Under the pieces are notes generated by a model that was not told where the DNA came from, did no database searches, and saw only the letters and a list, made by a program, of their open reading frames with translations. The translations under genes and the position numbers were made by a program. Source: Acidimicrobiaceae bacterium (lineage in GTDB: Bacteria; Actinomycetota; Acidimicrobiia; Acidimicrobiales; Aldehydirespiratoraceae). From it: a stretch of DNA of 64,000 bases. Of this stretch, positions 9,099 through 17,439 are shown piece by piece; positions within the stretch are counted from its first letter, which is position 1; every line of letters starts with the position of its first letter. The stretch lies in the NCBI GenBank assembly GCA_009845995.1, contig VXYK01000055.1, forward strand, positions 252,721-316,720. The letters run 5' to 3'.

Positions 9099-10559
9099 AT
9101 GTCGTTCTGGAACCAAGAGAATCAACTGCTCATTGACGGCGAACTCGTCGGTGCCACTGGGGATCGAAGGTTCACGTCGCTCAATCCCGCGACCGAGGAG
9201 ACCATCGGCGAGGCGGCCGACGCCACGGTTGTCGACGTTGAGCGGGCGATCCGAGCAGCTAGACGCGCTTTCGACGAAACCGATTGGTCGACCAACGCCG
9301 GCCTTCGGGCCCGGTGCATGCGGCAACTGGCACAAGGGATGCGAGACAACGTCGAGGATCTGCGCACGTTGACAGTCTCCGAGGTGGGCGTACCGATCGC
9401 GATGACCAGTGGCCCCGCACTCGAGGGTCCGATCGGGATCCTCGACTACTACGCCGACCTTGCCGAGTCATACGACCGAACCGTTGATCTGGGTGTGGCC
9501 GAAGCCTACGGAGGGATGCACCGTCGCTGGGTCGAACGTGAACCGTACGGAGTGGTCAGCGCCATCTCCGCATACAACTATCCGACGCAGCTGAACCTGG
9601 CCAAGCTCGGTCCAGCGTTGGCCGCGGGTTGCACAGTCGTGCTCAAAGGGGCTCCGGACACGCCGCTCATCACGTTGGCGCTCGGCCGCCTGATCGCCGG
9701 CACCGACATGCCGGCGGGGGTAGTGAACGTGCTCGCCTCCAGCGAGGTCGAAACCGGGGTCGTCATGACGACCGATCCGGATGTCGATATGGTCACGTTC
9801 ACCGGTTCGACAGCGGTCGGCAAGTCGATTGTGGCCGCCGCCAGTTCAACGTTGAAGAAAGTCTTTCTTGAATTGGGCGGCAAGTCGGCGATGGTGGTGC
9901 TCGACGAGGAGAACGTGGACGGGGGAGCCTTCGGTTGCTCGATGGCCGCCAACTCCCACGCCGGCCAGGGTTGCGCGATCACTTCCCGTCTGCTGGTGCC
10001 CAGAGCACACATGGACCGCGCCGTGAAGATGGCAACCGAGATCTTCGAGGGTCTCGGTGTCGGCGATCCATTCGATCCGGCGAATTACGTCGGGCCTCTG
10101 ATCAGCGCCAAACAGCGTGAAAAGGTGCAAGGCATGGTCGACCGCGCGGTCGAAGCCGGGGCCACCTTGGTTACCGGCGGTTCGGTAACGAAGCACGCCG
10201 AGGGTTTTTTCTTCCAGCCGACGGTGATCGTGGATGCTGACGAAAACAGCGAAATCGCTCAGGACGAAGTGTTCGGCCCGGTTCTGGTGGTACTGCCCCA
10301 TGACGGGGACGACGACGCGGTGCGCATCGCCAACAACTCGAAGTACGGCTTGTCAGGTGGTGTGCTCGCAACTGACCGTGCCCGAGCGCTCGGCGTCGCC
10401 CGGAGGATACGGACTGGAACCCTGAGCGTGAATGGTGGAATGTGGCACGCCCCGGACGCCCCCTTCGGCGGTTACAAGCAGTCCGGGATCGGACGTGAGA
10501 ACGGGGTGGCCGGCCTCGAAGAGTTCCTGCAGACGAAATTGTTGGCCGAACCCGCGTGA
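9099..10559 (+). CDS. Aldehyde dehydrogenase (NAD(P)+-dependent)
   Basis: 486-residue ALDH-superfamily enzyme oxidising an aldehyde to the acid. Visible are the cofactor-binding VTFTGSTAVGKSI, the general-base region FLELGGKSAMVVLD, the catalytic cysteine at about residue 292 in HAGQGCAITSRL, and the C-terminal EVFGPVLVVLPHDG. Placed after P450 and SDR, it completes an alcohol-aldehyde-acid sequence whose product the acyl-CoA synthetases or the CaiB transferase could take to CoA thioesters. Confidence 0.96.
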   Translation: MSFWNQENQLLIDGELVGATGDRRFTSLNPATEETIGEAADATVVDVERAIRAARRAFDETDWSTNAGLRARCMRQLAQGMRDNVEDLRTLTVSEVGVPIAMTSGPALEGPIGILDYYADLAESYDRTVDLGVAEAYGGMHRRWVEREPYGVVSAISAYNYPTQLNLAKLGPALAAGCTVVLKGAPDTPLITLALGRLIAGTDMPAGVVNVLASSEVETGVVMTTDPDVDMVTFTGSTAVGKSIVAAASSTLKKVFLELGGKSAMVVLDEENVDGGAFGCSMAANSHAGQGCAITSRLLVPRAHMDRAVKMATEIFEGLGVGDPFDPANYVGPLISAKQREKVQGMVDRAVEAGATLVTGGSVTKHAEGFFFQPTVIVDADENSEIAQDEVFGPVLVVLPHDGDDDAVRIANNSKYGLSGGVLATDRARALGVARRIRTGTLSVNGGMWHAPDAPFGGYKQSGIGRENGVAGLEEFLQTKLLAEPA

Positions 10560-10717
10560 GGCCAGGCGCTCATCCTTCGCGACTCAGACGGATGGCCGAG
10601 CCCAGGTCGACAACTGGGAGCCCACGTTGCCAAGGGTTAGGATGTGCGCATGGTTACCGCTTCGGGTATAGCTGTAATGACGGTTTGTTTCGGTATCTGC
10701 GGTGAAAGGAGTGGACC

Positions 10718-11854
10718 ATGATCGATTGGCTCGGAATCGACCATCTGTTTGAACTCTCTGGAGGCGAAGCGGTGCTGGGGTTCTTGACCCCGCTGTTTGT
10801 CTGCCTCGCCCTGTTCGCAGCGCACATGATCCTGCCCGCCCGGCGTGTGAGCGGCTACGTCGTCAACCGCGAGACCGGCGCACCCCTCAAATACCGCCTG
10901 AACGGGCTGTTGGTGTTCGTGGTGGCGCACATCGTGTGGTGGTTCGAACTCACGGGCTTGCCACGAGACTGGTTCTACCGCTCCACCATGTACGCGATCG
11001 CTGGTGGGTTCGTCATTGCGGTCGTCGCCACCACGCTCCTGGTGTTCACCGAACCAGAAGGTGAACAGAAGAACCGCTTCTTGGCATGGTGGTTCGGGCG
11101 TGCCCAAGAACTTCAGTACTTCAACCGCCGCTTCGACATGAAAATGTACTTCTACCTGGTCGGCGGCACGATGTTCTCACTAAACGCCTGGTCCGGGGCG
11201 TACTGGCACCACGAAAACGTCGCGGACACCAACCCGGGCCTCTACCTCTACGTCGCTATCAACTCGTTCTATCTGCTCGACTATTTCGTCTTCGAACGAG
11301 TTCAGCTCTACACCTACGATCTCATCCACGAGAACATCGGTTTCAAACTCGTCTGGGGAGGACCGTTCGTGTGGGGCTGGATGTTCCTTGTACCACTGTG
11401 GGGACTGGCCCCGGTTTCGGACCCGGGCTTCTCCACGGGATGGACCAACGTCTGGTTGATCGGCTCAGCGTTGCTGTTCTTCACCGGCTGGGCGATCGGG
11501 CGCGGTGCCAACCTGCAGAAGTACAGCTTCAAACGGTGGCCGGAACGCAAGTTCCTCGGCTTCATCGAACCCGAGTACATCGAGGCCGGCGACCGCAAGA
11601 TTCTGTGCAACGGTTTCTGGGGACCGGCGCGGCACTTCAACTATTTCGGCGAAGGACTGTACGCCATCTCGATGGGACTTGTCTGGGGTCACTTCACCAA
11701 CCTGTGGGCCTGGACCTACGCCATTTTCATCATCTCCTTCTTCGTGCCTCGCCAGATCGAAGACGACAAGCGCTGCGCTGAGAAGTACGGCCCCGAGAAA
11801 TGGGCGGAGTACCAGGAGCGAGTCCCCTACAGGATCTTTCCCGGCGTCTACTAG
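10718..11854 (+). CDS. ERG4/ERG24-family sterol reductase-like integral membrane protein
   Basis: 378-residue polytopic membrane protein with about eight hydrophobic segments. The C-terminal half carries the signature of the C14/C7/C24(28) sterol reductase family (ERG4/ERG24, lamin-B-receptor and DHCR7 type): GFWGPARHFNYFGEGLYAIS, then RQIEDDKRCAEKYG and WAEYQERVPYRIFPGVY, where eukaryotic enzymes have equivalents of RHFNY, the RDE-RC-KYG box and VPYR-PG. These are NADPH-dependent double-bond reductases. A good Shine-Dalgarno (GAAAGGAG) precedes the start. Sterol synthesis is rare in bacteria, so the substrate may be an imported sterol or another polycyclic isoprenoid. The 158-bp gap upstream holds no other convincing feature. 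Confidence 0.8.
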   Translation: MIDWLGIDHLFELSGGEAVLGFLTPLFVCLALFAAHMILPARRVSGYVVNRETGAPLKYRLNGLLVFVVAHIVWWFELTGLPRDWFYRSTMYAIAGGFVIAVVATTLLVFTEPEGEQKNRFLAWWFGRAQELQYFNRRFDMKMYFYLVGGTMFSLNAWSGAYWHHENVADTNPGLYLYVAINSFYLLDYFVFERVQLYTYDLIHENIGFKLVWGGPFVWGWMFLVPLWGLAPVSDPGFSTGWTNVWLIGSALLFFTGWAIGRGANLQKYSFKRWPERKFLGFIEPEYIEAGDRKILCNGFWGPARHFNYFGEGLYAISMGLVWGHFTNLWAWTYAIFIISFFVPRQIEDDKRCAEKYGPEKWAEYQERVPYRIFPGVY

Positions 11855-11977
11855 CGCTTCGGTTGCTCAGGACCGCTGGTCCCGGCGGGTGGAATCAGAA
11901 CTGCCACCGTTCATGAAGGCGAGGTGCACGCCGTCCAACCGGGCTCCGATGGCGGCGTCAGCGATATCGTGTCGGGA

Positions 11978-13195
11978 ATGACGAAGATCTTGGAGGGAGT
12001 CAGGATTCTGGAGGTGGCCGAACACACCTTCGTTCCGGCGGCCTCGGCCGCGCTGGCGGACCTAGGCGCCGAAGTGATCAAGATCGAACACTTCGAACGA
12101 GGCGACGCCATGCGCGGACTCGTCATGAGCGGGATTGCCGACATTCCTGACGAGGTCCATGCTCTGCTCGAGCACTCCAATCGCGGCAAGCAGAGCATCG
12201 GCCTGGATCTCGCCAAACCCGACGGACTCAAGATCCTCTACAAGCTCGCCGAGACTTGTGATGTGTTCCTCACCAACAAATTGCCGAGGGTGCGCCGCAA
12301 GCTGCGGATAGACCTCGATGACATCAGAGCTCACAATCCAGACATCATCTATGTCCGCGGTTCGGGTCAAGGCGAGAGAGGACCCGATGCCGACAAAGGT
12401 TCCTACGACTCACTCGCGTACTGGGCTCGTGCGGGCGTTGCGATGGGGGCGAAACCAGCGGAGTCGAAGACCGTGCCCGCGCCACCCGCACCGGCCTTCG
12501 GAGACTCGATCGGCGCAATGACGATCGCGGGCGGAATCATGGGCGCTCTGTTTCACCGGGAGCGCACCGGTGAGGCCACTGAAGTAGATGTGTCGTTGTT
12601 CGGCACGGGCCTGTGGTCTATGGGAGCGGCAATGGCATTGTCTCTGGCGCTCGGTACTCCGTGGGTCGCGCCACCAGCGACCCGTGTCGGACGAAACCCT
12701 CTGGTCAACAACTACGTGACCAGCGATGGACAGTGGATCGCTCTGACTTGTCTGCAGGCGGGGAAGTATTGGGCGGAGACATGCGAGGTCGTGGGTCGTG
12801 CGGAATTCGGGCGTGATCCCCGATTCGCCGACGCTGACCAGTTGATCTCCAACAGCGCGGAAGCGGTAGCGATGCTTGAAGAAGCTTTTGCCGAGGCGAC
12901 TTTGGCCACGTGGCTTGAGAGGCTCGAGAGCTACAGCGGACAGTGGGCGGTGGTGCAAGACACTCTGCAAGCATCTGAAGATCCCCAGGCGCTCGCCAAC
13001 GGCTACATCCAGAGCGCGCAGACAGCTTCGGGATTGCCGTTTCGCCTGGTAGCGGTGCCGGTGCAATACGACGGCGAGGCCCCTGGCACCGCCAGAGCCC
13101 CAGAATTCAACGAGCACGGCGACGCGATCTTGGAATCGCTGGGTTTCGATTGGGAGCAGATCATCGATCTCAAGGTTCGCAACGTTGTTGTCTAG
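11978..13195 (+). CDS. CaiB/BaiF (class III) CoA-transferase
   Basis: 405-residue family III CoA-transferase that moves CoA between carboxylates. The N-terminal motif GVRILEVAEHTFVPAA, then ADLGAEVIKIEHFERGD and HSNRGKQSIGLDLAKPDG, are classic for the family; the EVDVSLFGTGLWSMG segment is the usual dimer-interlocking region. Members act on bile acids, carnitine, oxalate or methylsuccinyl substrates. Start at 11978 (MTKILEGVRI); the frame also extends to a GTG at 11924, which adds nothing conserved. Last gene of the catabolic island. Confidence 0.93.
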   Translation: MTKILEGVRILEVAEHTFVPAASAALADLGAEVIKIEHFERGDAMRGLVMSGIADIPDEVHALLEHSNRGKQSIGLDLAKPDGLKILYKLAETCDVFLTNKLPRVRRKLRIDLDDIRAHNPDIIYVRGSGQGERGPDADKGSYDSLAYWARAGVAMGAKPAESKTVPAPPAPAFGDSIGAMTIAGGIMGALFHRERTGEATEVDVSLFGTGLWSMGAAMALSLALGTPWVAPPATRVGRNPLVNNYVTSDGQWIALTCLQAGKYWAETCEVVGRAEFGRDPRFADADQLISNSAEAVAMLEEAFAEATLATWLERLESYSGQWAVVQDTLQASEDPQALANGYIQSAQTASGLPFRLVAVPVQYDGEAPGTARAPEFNEHGDAILESLGFDWEQIIDLKVRNVVV

Positions 13196-13207
13196 AGTGC
13201 TCACATC

Positions 13208-14233
13208 ATGAATTCGATCTCAACCTTGGTTGCGTCACCTCGCGAGCTGTTGCGAGGGGCGGAGACAGCGCTCCTCGACGAACGACGACTCCTAGTCGAA
13301 GCCGAACTAGCCGCGCTTGCAGCGCTGCCTGACGATCAGGTGCCTGCGCTTGCTGCTCTGGCTCACCAGGTTCGACTTGATCGCTGCGGCCCGACGGTCG
13401 AGATAGAAGGCATCTTGTCTGCCAAAACCGGCGGCTGTCCCGAAGACTGCCACTTCTGCTCCCAGTCGGCGCAGTTCGAAGAAAGCATCCCGGCAACGCC
13501 TTTTCTTGATACCTCCGAGGTGATCGCCGCTGCCAAAGAGACCGCAGAAACTGGAGCAACCGAATTCTGCATCGTTCTAGCTGTACGAGGGCCCGATGAA
13601 CGCACGATGCAGCGGATTCTCGAACTCGTACCGGAGATCGAGGCCGATACGGATCTGAACGTCGCGGTGAGCGCGGGCATTCTCAGCGAAGACCAAGCAC
13701 GGCGTTTTGCAGCAGGCGGAGTGCACCGTTACAACCACAATCTTGAAACCTCAGAATCGTTCTTTCCCCAAATCGTCACCACCCACAGCTGGACGGAACG
13801 ATACGAGACCTGCGAACTCGTCAAGCGCTACGGGATGGAGTTGTGTTGCGGAGCTCTGCTGGGAATGGGCGAGACCGTAGCCCAGCGAATCGAGCTGCTC
13901 ACGCAGTTGCAGTCCTTGGCGCCAACCGAGGTGCCACTGAACTTCTTGAACCCGCGGCCCAATACGCCTCTGCGGATCCGCAAACCAATGAGGCCACTTG
14001 AAGCTCTACGTTGGATCGCACTGTTCCGGCTTGCGTTGCCGGAGGTGATCCTACGATTCGCGGGCGGACGGGAGATAACGCTCGGGGAACTCCAGGCAAT
14101 GGGCATGACTGCGGGAATCAACGCGCTCATCGTCGGCAACTACCTCACGACACTCGGCCGTGACCCGGACGAGGATCTGCGGATGCTTGAAGACCTGAAG
14201 ATGCCAGTAGGAGCCCTCAGCGGGGTGCTCTAG
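13208..14233 (+). CDS. bioB: Biotin synthase (radical SAM)
   Basis: Inserts sulfur into dethiobiotin to make biotin. 341 residues, normal length. The radical-SAM [4Fe-4S] ligands are C77, C81 and C84 in GGCPEDCHFCSQSA; downstream YNHNLETSESFFP, GALLGMGET and NFLNPRPNTPL match BioB, and the auxiliary-cluster arginine equivalent lies in the final barrel strands. It starts 12 bp after the CaiB stop and is followed after 16 bp by bsaP. No other biotin gene (bioA, D, F) lies in the window. Confidence 0.97.
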   Translation: MNSISTLVASPRELLRGAETALLDERRLLVEAELAALAALPDDQVPALAALAHQVRLDRCGPTVEIEGILSAKTGGCPEDCHFCSQSAQFEESIPATPFLDTSEVIAAAKETAETGATEFCIVLAVRGPDERTMQRILELVPEIEADTDLNVAVSAGILSEDQARRFAAGGVHRYNHNLETSESFFPQIVTTHSWTERYETCELVKRYGMELCCGALLGMGETVAQRIELLTQLQSLAPTEVPLNFLNPRPNTPLRIRKPMRPLEALRWIALFRLALPEVILRFAGGREITLGELQAMGMTAGINALIVGNYLTTLGRDPDEDLRMLEDLKMPVGALSGVL

Positions 14234-14249
14234 AACCGACGTGCACGCG

Positions 14250-14468
14250 ATGGAGCCGCCGGCTGACACGCCCGAATCCAGAGGTTCCGGACGAAAGGCG
14301 TTCTGCGGAGGTTGCGGCACCAGCGAATGTGCGGGTTGCCTCGCAGAATTCGAAGCTCCTCGTTACTGCGGCGAATGCGGTCGCAGGCTACGAGTGAGGG
14401 TCCGGCCGCGTGGCTGGGTGGGCTCTTGTATGAAATGCGACGTTGAAGTTGGCTCGCAAGGCCACTGA
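14250..14468 (+). CDS. bsaP: Biotin synthase auxiliary protein BsaP
   Basis: 72-residue cysteine-rich protein with four CxxC-type pairs: C19/C22, C27/C30, C40/C43 and C60/C63. The order FCGGCGTSECAGC, then PRYCGECGRRLRVRV and GWVGSC matches the small protein encoded next to bioB in mycobacteria and other Actinomycetota, reported as an auxiliary iron-sulfur factor needed for the BioB reaction. It lies 16 bp downstream of bioB on the same strand. ATG at 14250 is preferred; a GTG three codons upstream (14241) is possible. Confidence 0.85.
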   Translation: MEPPADTPESRGSGRKAFCGGCGTSECAGCLAEFEAPRYCGECGRRLRVRVRPRGWVGSCMKCDVEVGSQGH

Positions 14469-14524
14469 GACGCGGTAGCGTCGCCGTATGGGCGGCGGTT
14501 ACCGAGAACCTAGGACTGGGGGAG

Positions 14525-15559
14525 TTGACTTTGTTTAGGACTCGTTTGGTCGTGGCGCTCGCGGCGTTGCTATTGGCGTCGAGCTGTGGCAACGGAACCT
14601 AGGACAGCACTGTCACAACGGCCGGTGTGCTTGGAGCCGCGCTTGCCGAGACAGCGGAAGCGGCCACATATCGGGTGTCACTTTCGGCGGCTCAAACGGT
14701 GAAACGTCCGTTCGCGGGCATTGATACCACGGCCGAGATTGACGATCAGGCTCCGACGTTGGTCGGCGAGGTCAACCCTGATCGTCAACACTTTGTGATC
14801 GACGTCGGAGCGTTGTTGGCGCCGTCGGGCGGAGACCAACTCGATATTGGGTTCGAGATGTGGATCGAAGACGAGCGCCTCGTTGTGGACACCAGGGACT
14901 ACCAGCAATTGAAGGACCAAAATCCCGATGTTCAGTTAGGGCCGTTCGAGCCCGGGATCTTCTTTGTCGACCTGACCGAGTTCGAAGAAGACAGCCCTGA
15001 ACTGTTGGCGGCGATCGGTGGAACTTCAGCACCGGACCTTAGGGAAATGGCACAGAAACTCCCCGCTGCGCTGATAAGCGTGGAGGAGACCTCATCGGAC
15101 CCGCCGACCTTCGTCGGCTCCATGACCTACGCCGACCTCTTGGAGGCACAGGGTGGTGACGTCGGTGCTTCAGCCAGCGGCGCCGCCGCGGGGATCGCAC
15201 TGAACTCCGCGGTGAGTGCCGATGTTCTGACACAGTTCTATATCGACTTTTTCGTAAGCGTCGAGGTAGAGGTCGTAATCGAGTTGAACGAGCAGGGCCT
15301 TTTGCACGTCTTGTCGACACGCTCGGACCTCTCGAGCCAATACCGCGCTCTTCTTGACGTCGAGGGATTCGTTCCAGAAATGACCGAAAGCGAACGACAT
15401 GAAGCATTCGAGATGTTCGAAAACGCGGTTCATGTTCTGGAAACACGTGCGGTATACGAGGTCGACGATGATCTGAAGGTCTCTGTGCCTCCCACGACAG
15501 CCGACGATCGAACCGATCAATGGCGCCAGTTGTTGACCGCCGCCGGTTTGGGAACCTGA
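14525..15559 (+). pseudogene. Lipoprotein gene interrupted by an in-frame amber codon after the lipobox
   Basis: A GGGGGAG ribosome-binding site at 14518-14524 precedes a TTG start (14525 or 14531) and a lipoprotein signal peptide TRLVVALAALLLASSC. The frame hits TAG at 14600-14602, five codons after the lipobox cysteine, and is then open without a break for 319 codons to TGA at 15559. The mature part (TYRVSLSAAQTVKRPF onward) looks like the LppX/LprG-type LolA-fold lipoproteins of Actinomycetota; that is a weak pattern match. Without the signal peptide the downstream ORF (GTG 14627) would be cytoplasmic. Either a nonsense mutant or a sequencing error. Confidence 0.75.
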
Positions 15560-15592
15560 GACTCGGAACCCTTCACTACTCGAGCTTGTCGT

Positions 15593-17353
15593 CTACTGGT
15601 CCGCGCAGATGAATTGCACCGAGACCTCGGGGCTGGGTTCGTAGCCGATGCGGTCAGCGCGTGTATGAATCGTCAGTGACTGCCCTGCCTGCAAGGCAAT
15701 TGGCCCGGCGTAGATCTTCCAGTGCGGGTCGTCGTTGAGGCGATACTCGATTGAGGCACCCTGAATACCCGAATGAATCTGGATGAGCGCCGGCGCTTCA
15801 ACCTCTACCGGGAGATGCTGCGGATCTTTCGAGGTTTCTTCGGTATCTGCGCCCTCGGCGGCCTCTGACAGCGAGTACGCGAGCTGAGCAACAACCCCTG
15901 AATCAGAATTGGAATTATCCTCTTTCAAGCCGAGTATTGCTTCGACAAGGGGATTCTTCTGGCCGTGGACGGGAGTGCTGCCTGGATCTGTGGGAGTGAT
16001 CGAGATGAGCAGGGGAGCAGGGACTTGCGGTACCCCGTCGGGGTACCAAGCGGCCACCATCTCGGCCTCTGCAACCTCCCCCAGATCACCGACATCAGCG
16101 AGCCATCGATCACATTCGTCTCGCAGGCGTTCGAGAGTGTTGCGTTGTTCAGGGTCGTTGGCGAGGTTCAGAGTCTCGTGGGGGTCGTTGACGCAGTCAT
16201 ACAACTCCTCAACTGGACGGGAGTTCGCCATGAACTGCCTGGGAACGGCATCGAGTTCGTCGAGCACGTGAAGGCGCATCAACTCGCCCATAATCGGGTG
16301 CGCGTTGCGAAACGGAATCCAGCTCACATAGGGCTGTTGGGGGTAGTAGTTCCGCAGGTACTTGAATCGCTTGTCTCGTACCGCTCTGACCCGGTCATAA
16401 GCACTGTCGTGACGGTCACGCGAGGCGTGGATGTACTGGCGCGGTGCCGCTGGGGTTTTGCCGAGAAAGGCCTGCCCGTGCATATGGGCGGGAATCTGAA
16501 TGCCGCAGACTGAGAGCATGCTCGGTCCGAGATCCATGCTGCTCACGAGCTGGTCGCTTACGGCACCGGCTTCCACACGATCCGGCCAGCGTACGATCAT
16601 CGGGATGTGAATTCCGGAGTCGTAGGGCCAGCGCTTGCCACGGGGAAGGGGCCCGTGGTCTGACCAGTGCACCACGATTGTGTTGTCGGCTAAGCCATCT
16701 TCGGCGAGTTGCGCGAGCAGGTCTCCGAAATAGGTGTCGGCTATCTCAATCTGGGTGTACATCTGTGCGAGCGCTTCTCGCACTTTGGGCGTGTCGGGGA
16801 ATGTGGGTGGTACGATCACCGCTGCCGGATCGAAGGTGATTTCGTCGATCATCCCGGTCCACATGCCGCTCTCGTGGGTGTTGTGCGGGTTGAAGACCGC
16901 GAAAAACGGTTGGTCGGAGTCTGGACGGTTACGCCAGTGTGCAGCCTCGGAGCACTCATCCCAAGCGCTGCGTGGTTCGTCGAACTGGTAGTCGGTCTTC
17001 CAGTTGTTGCTGCAGTACCAGCCCTCGGCACGCAAATACTCGGTGAAACACTTGACGTGCGGGGGCAACAGCGCCGAATACGGAGTCGGAAGTTCTGGAA
17101 CCGCCGGGTTGGTGTGGGTGGTACGCATGTGATGGGTTCCGATGGATATGGGATACATGCCTGTGATCACCGCCGAGCGCGCCGGAGCACACACTCCGGC
17201 TGTCGAGAACGCCAACGGGTAGACGGTGCCTTCGGCAGCCAGTTGATCCACGATCGGTGTTCTGGCCACGGGGTCGCCGTAGCAGCCGTAGAAGGGGTTG
17301 GTGTCTTCAAACGAAACCCACAGGATGTTCGGACGCTCCAGATCAAGGCTCAT
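15593..17353 (-). CDS. Type I sulfatase with C-terminal chitobiase-like domain
   Basis: 586-residue alkaline-phosphatase-fold sulfatase hydrolysing sulfate esters. The formylglycine-forming motif is C55-A-P-A-R59 (GVCAPARSAVITG), and metal-ligand segments include LWVSFEDTNPFYGCYGD, VVHWSDHGPLPRGK and GIHIPMIVRWP. N-sulfoglucosamine sulfohydrolase/heparan-type sulfatases are the nearest by pattern. The last 85 residues (ASIEYRLNDDPHWKIYAGP) match the chitobiase/hexosaminidase C-terminal Ig-like domain. No signal peptide is evident, so it may act on imported sulfated sugars. Activity requires a formylglycine-generating enzyme not encoded here. Confidence 0.93.
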   Translation of the reverse strand: MSLDLERPNILWVSFEDTNPFYGCYGDPVARTPIVDQLAAEGTVYPLAFSTAGVCAPARSAVITGMYPISIGTHHMRTTHTNPAVPELPTPYSALLPPHVKCFTEYLRAEGWYCSNNWKTDYQFDEPRSAWDECSEAAHWRNRPDSDQPFFAVFNPHNTHESGMWTGMIDEITFDPAAVIVPPTFPDTPKVREALAQMYTQIEIADTYFGDLLAQLAEDGLADNTIVVHWSDHGPLPRGKRWPYDSGIHIPMIVRWPDRVEAGAVSDQLVSSMDLGPSMLSVCGIQIPAHMHGQAFLGKTPAAPRQYIHASRDRHDSAYDRVRAVRDKRFKYLRNYYPQQPYVSWIPFRNAHPIMGELMRLHVLDELDAVPRQFMANSRPVEELYDCVNDPHETLNLANDPEQRNTLERLRDECDRWLADVGDLGEVAEAEMVAAWYPDGVPQVPAPLLISITPTDPGSTPVHGQKNPLVEAILGLKEDNSNSDSGVVAQLAYSLSEAAEGADTEETSKDPQHLPVEVEAPALIQIHSGIQGASIEYRLNDDPHWKIYAGPIALQAGQSLTIHTRADRIGYEPSPEVSVQFICADQ

Positions 17354-17439
17354 CTGTGCAGCACCTCCTGGCAGCCGGATACAGCGCAGGACTCAACGGA
17401 CGCATTGACGGACAAACCTGCCACTCCTAGCGTCAGGTG

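Noticed and set aside
10650..10720. 23-codon ORF ending over the start codon of the ERG4-like gene (possible leader peptide)
   Set aside because: No ribosome-binding site or conserved feature visible; such short frames are expected by chance.
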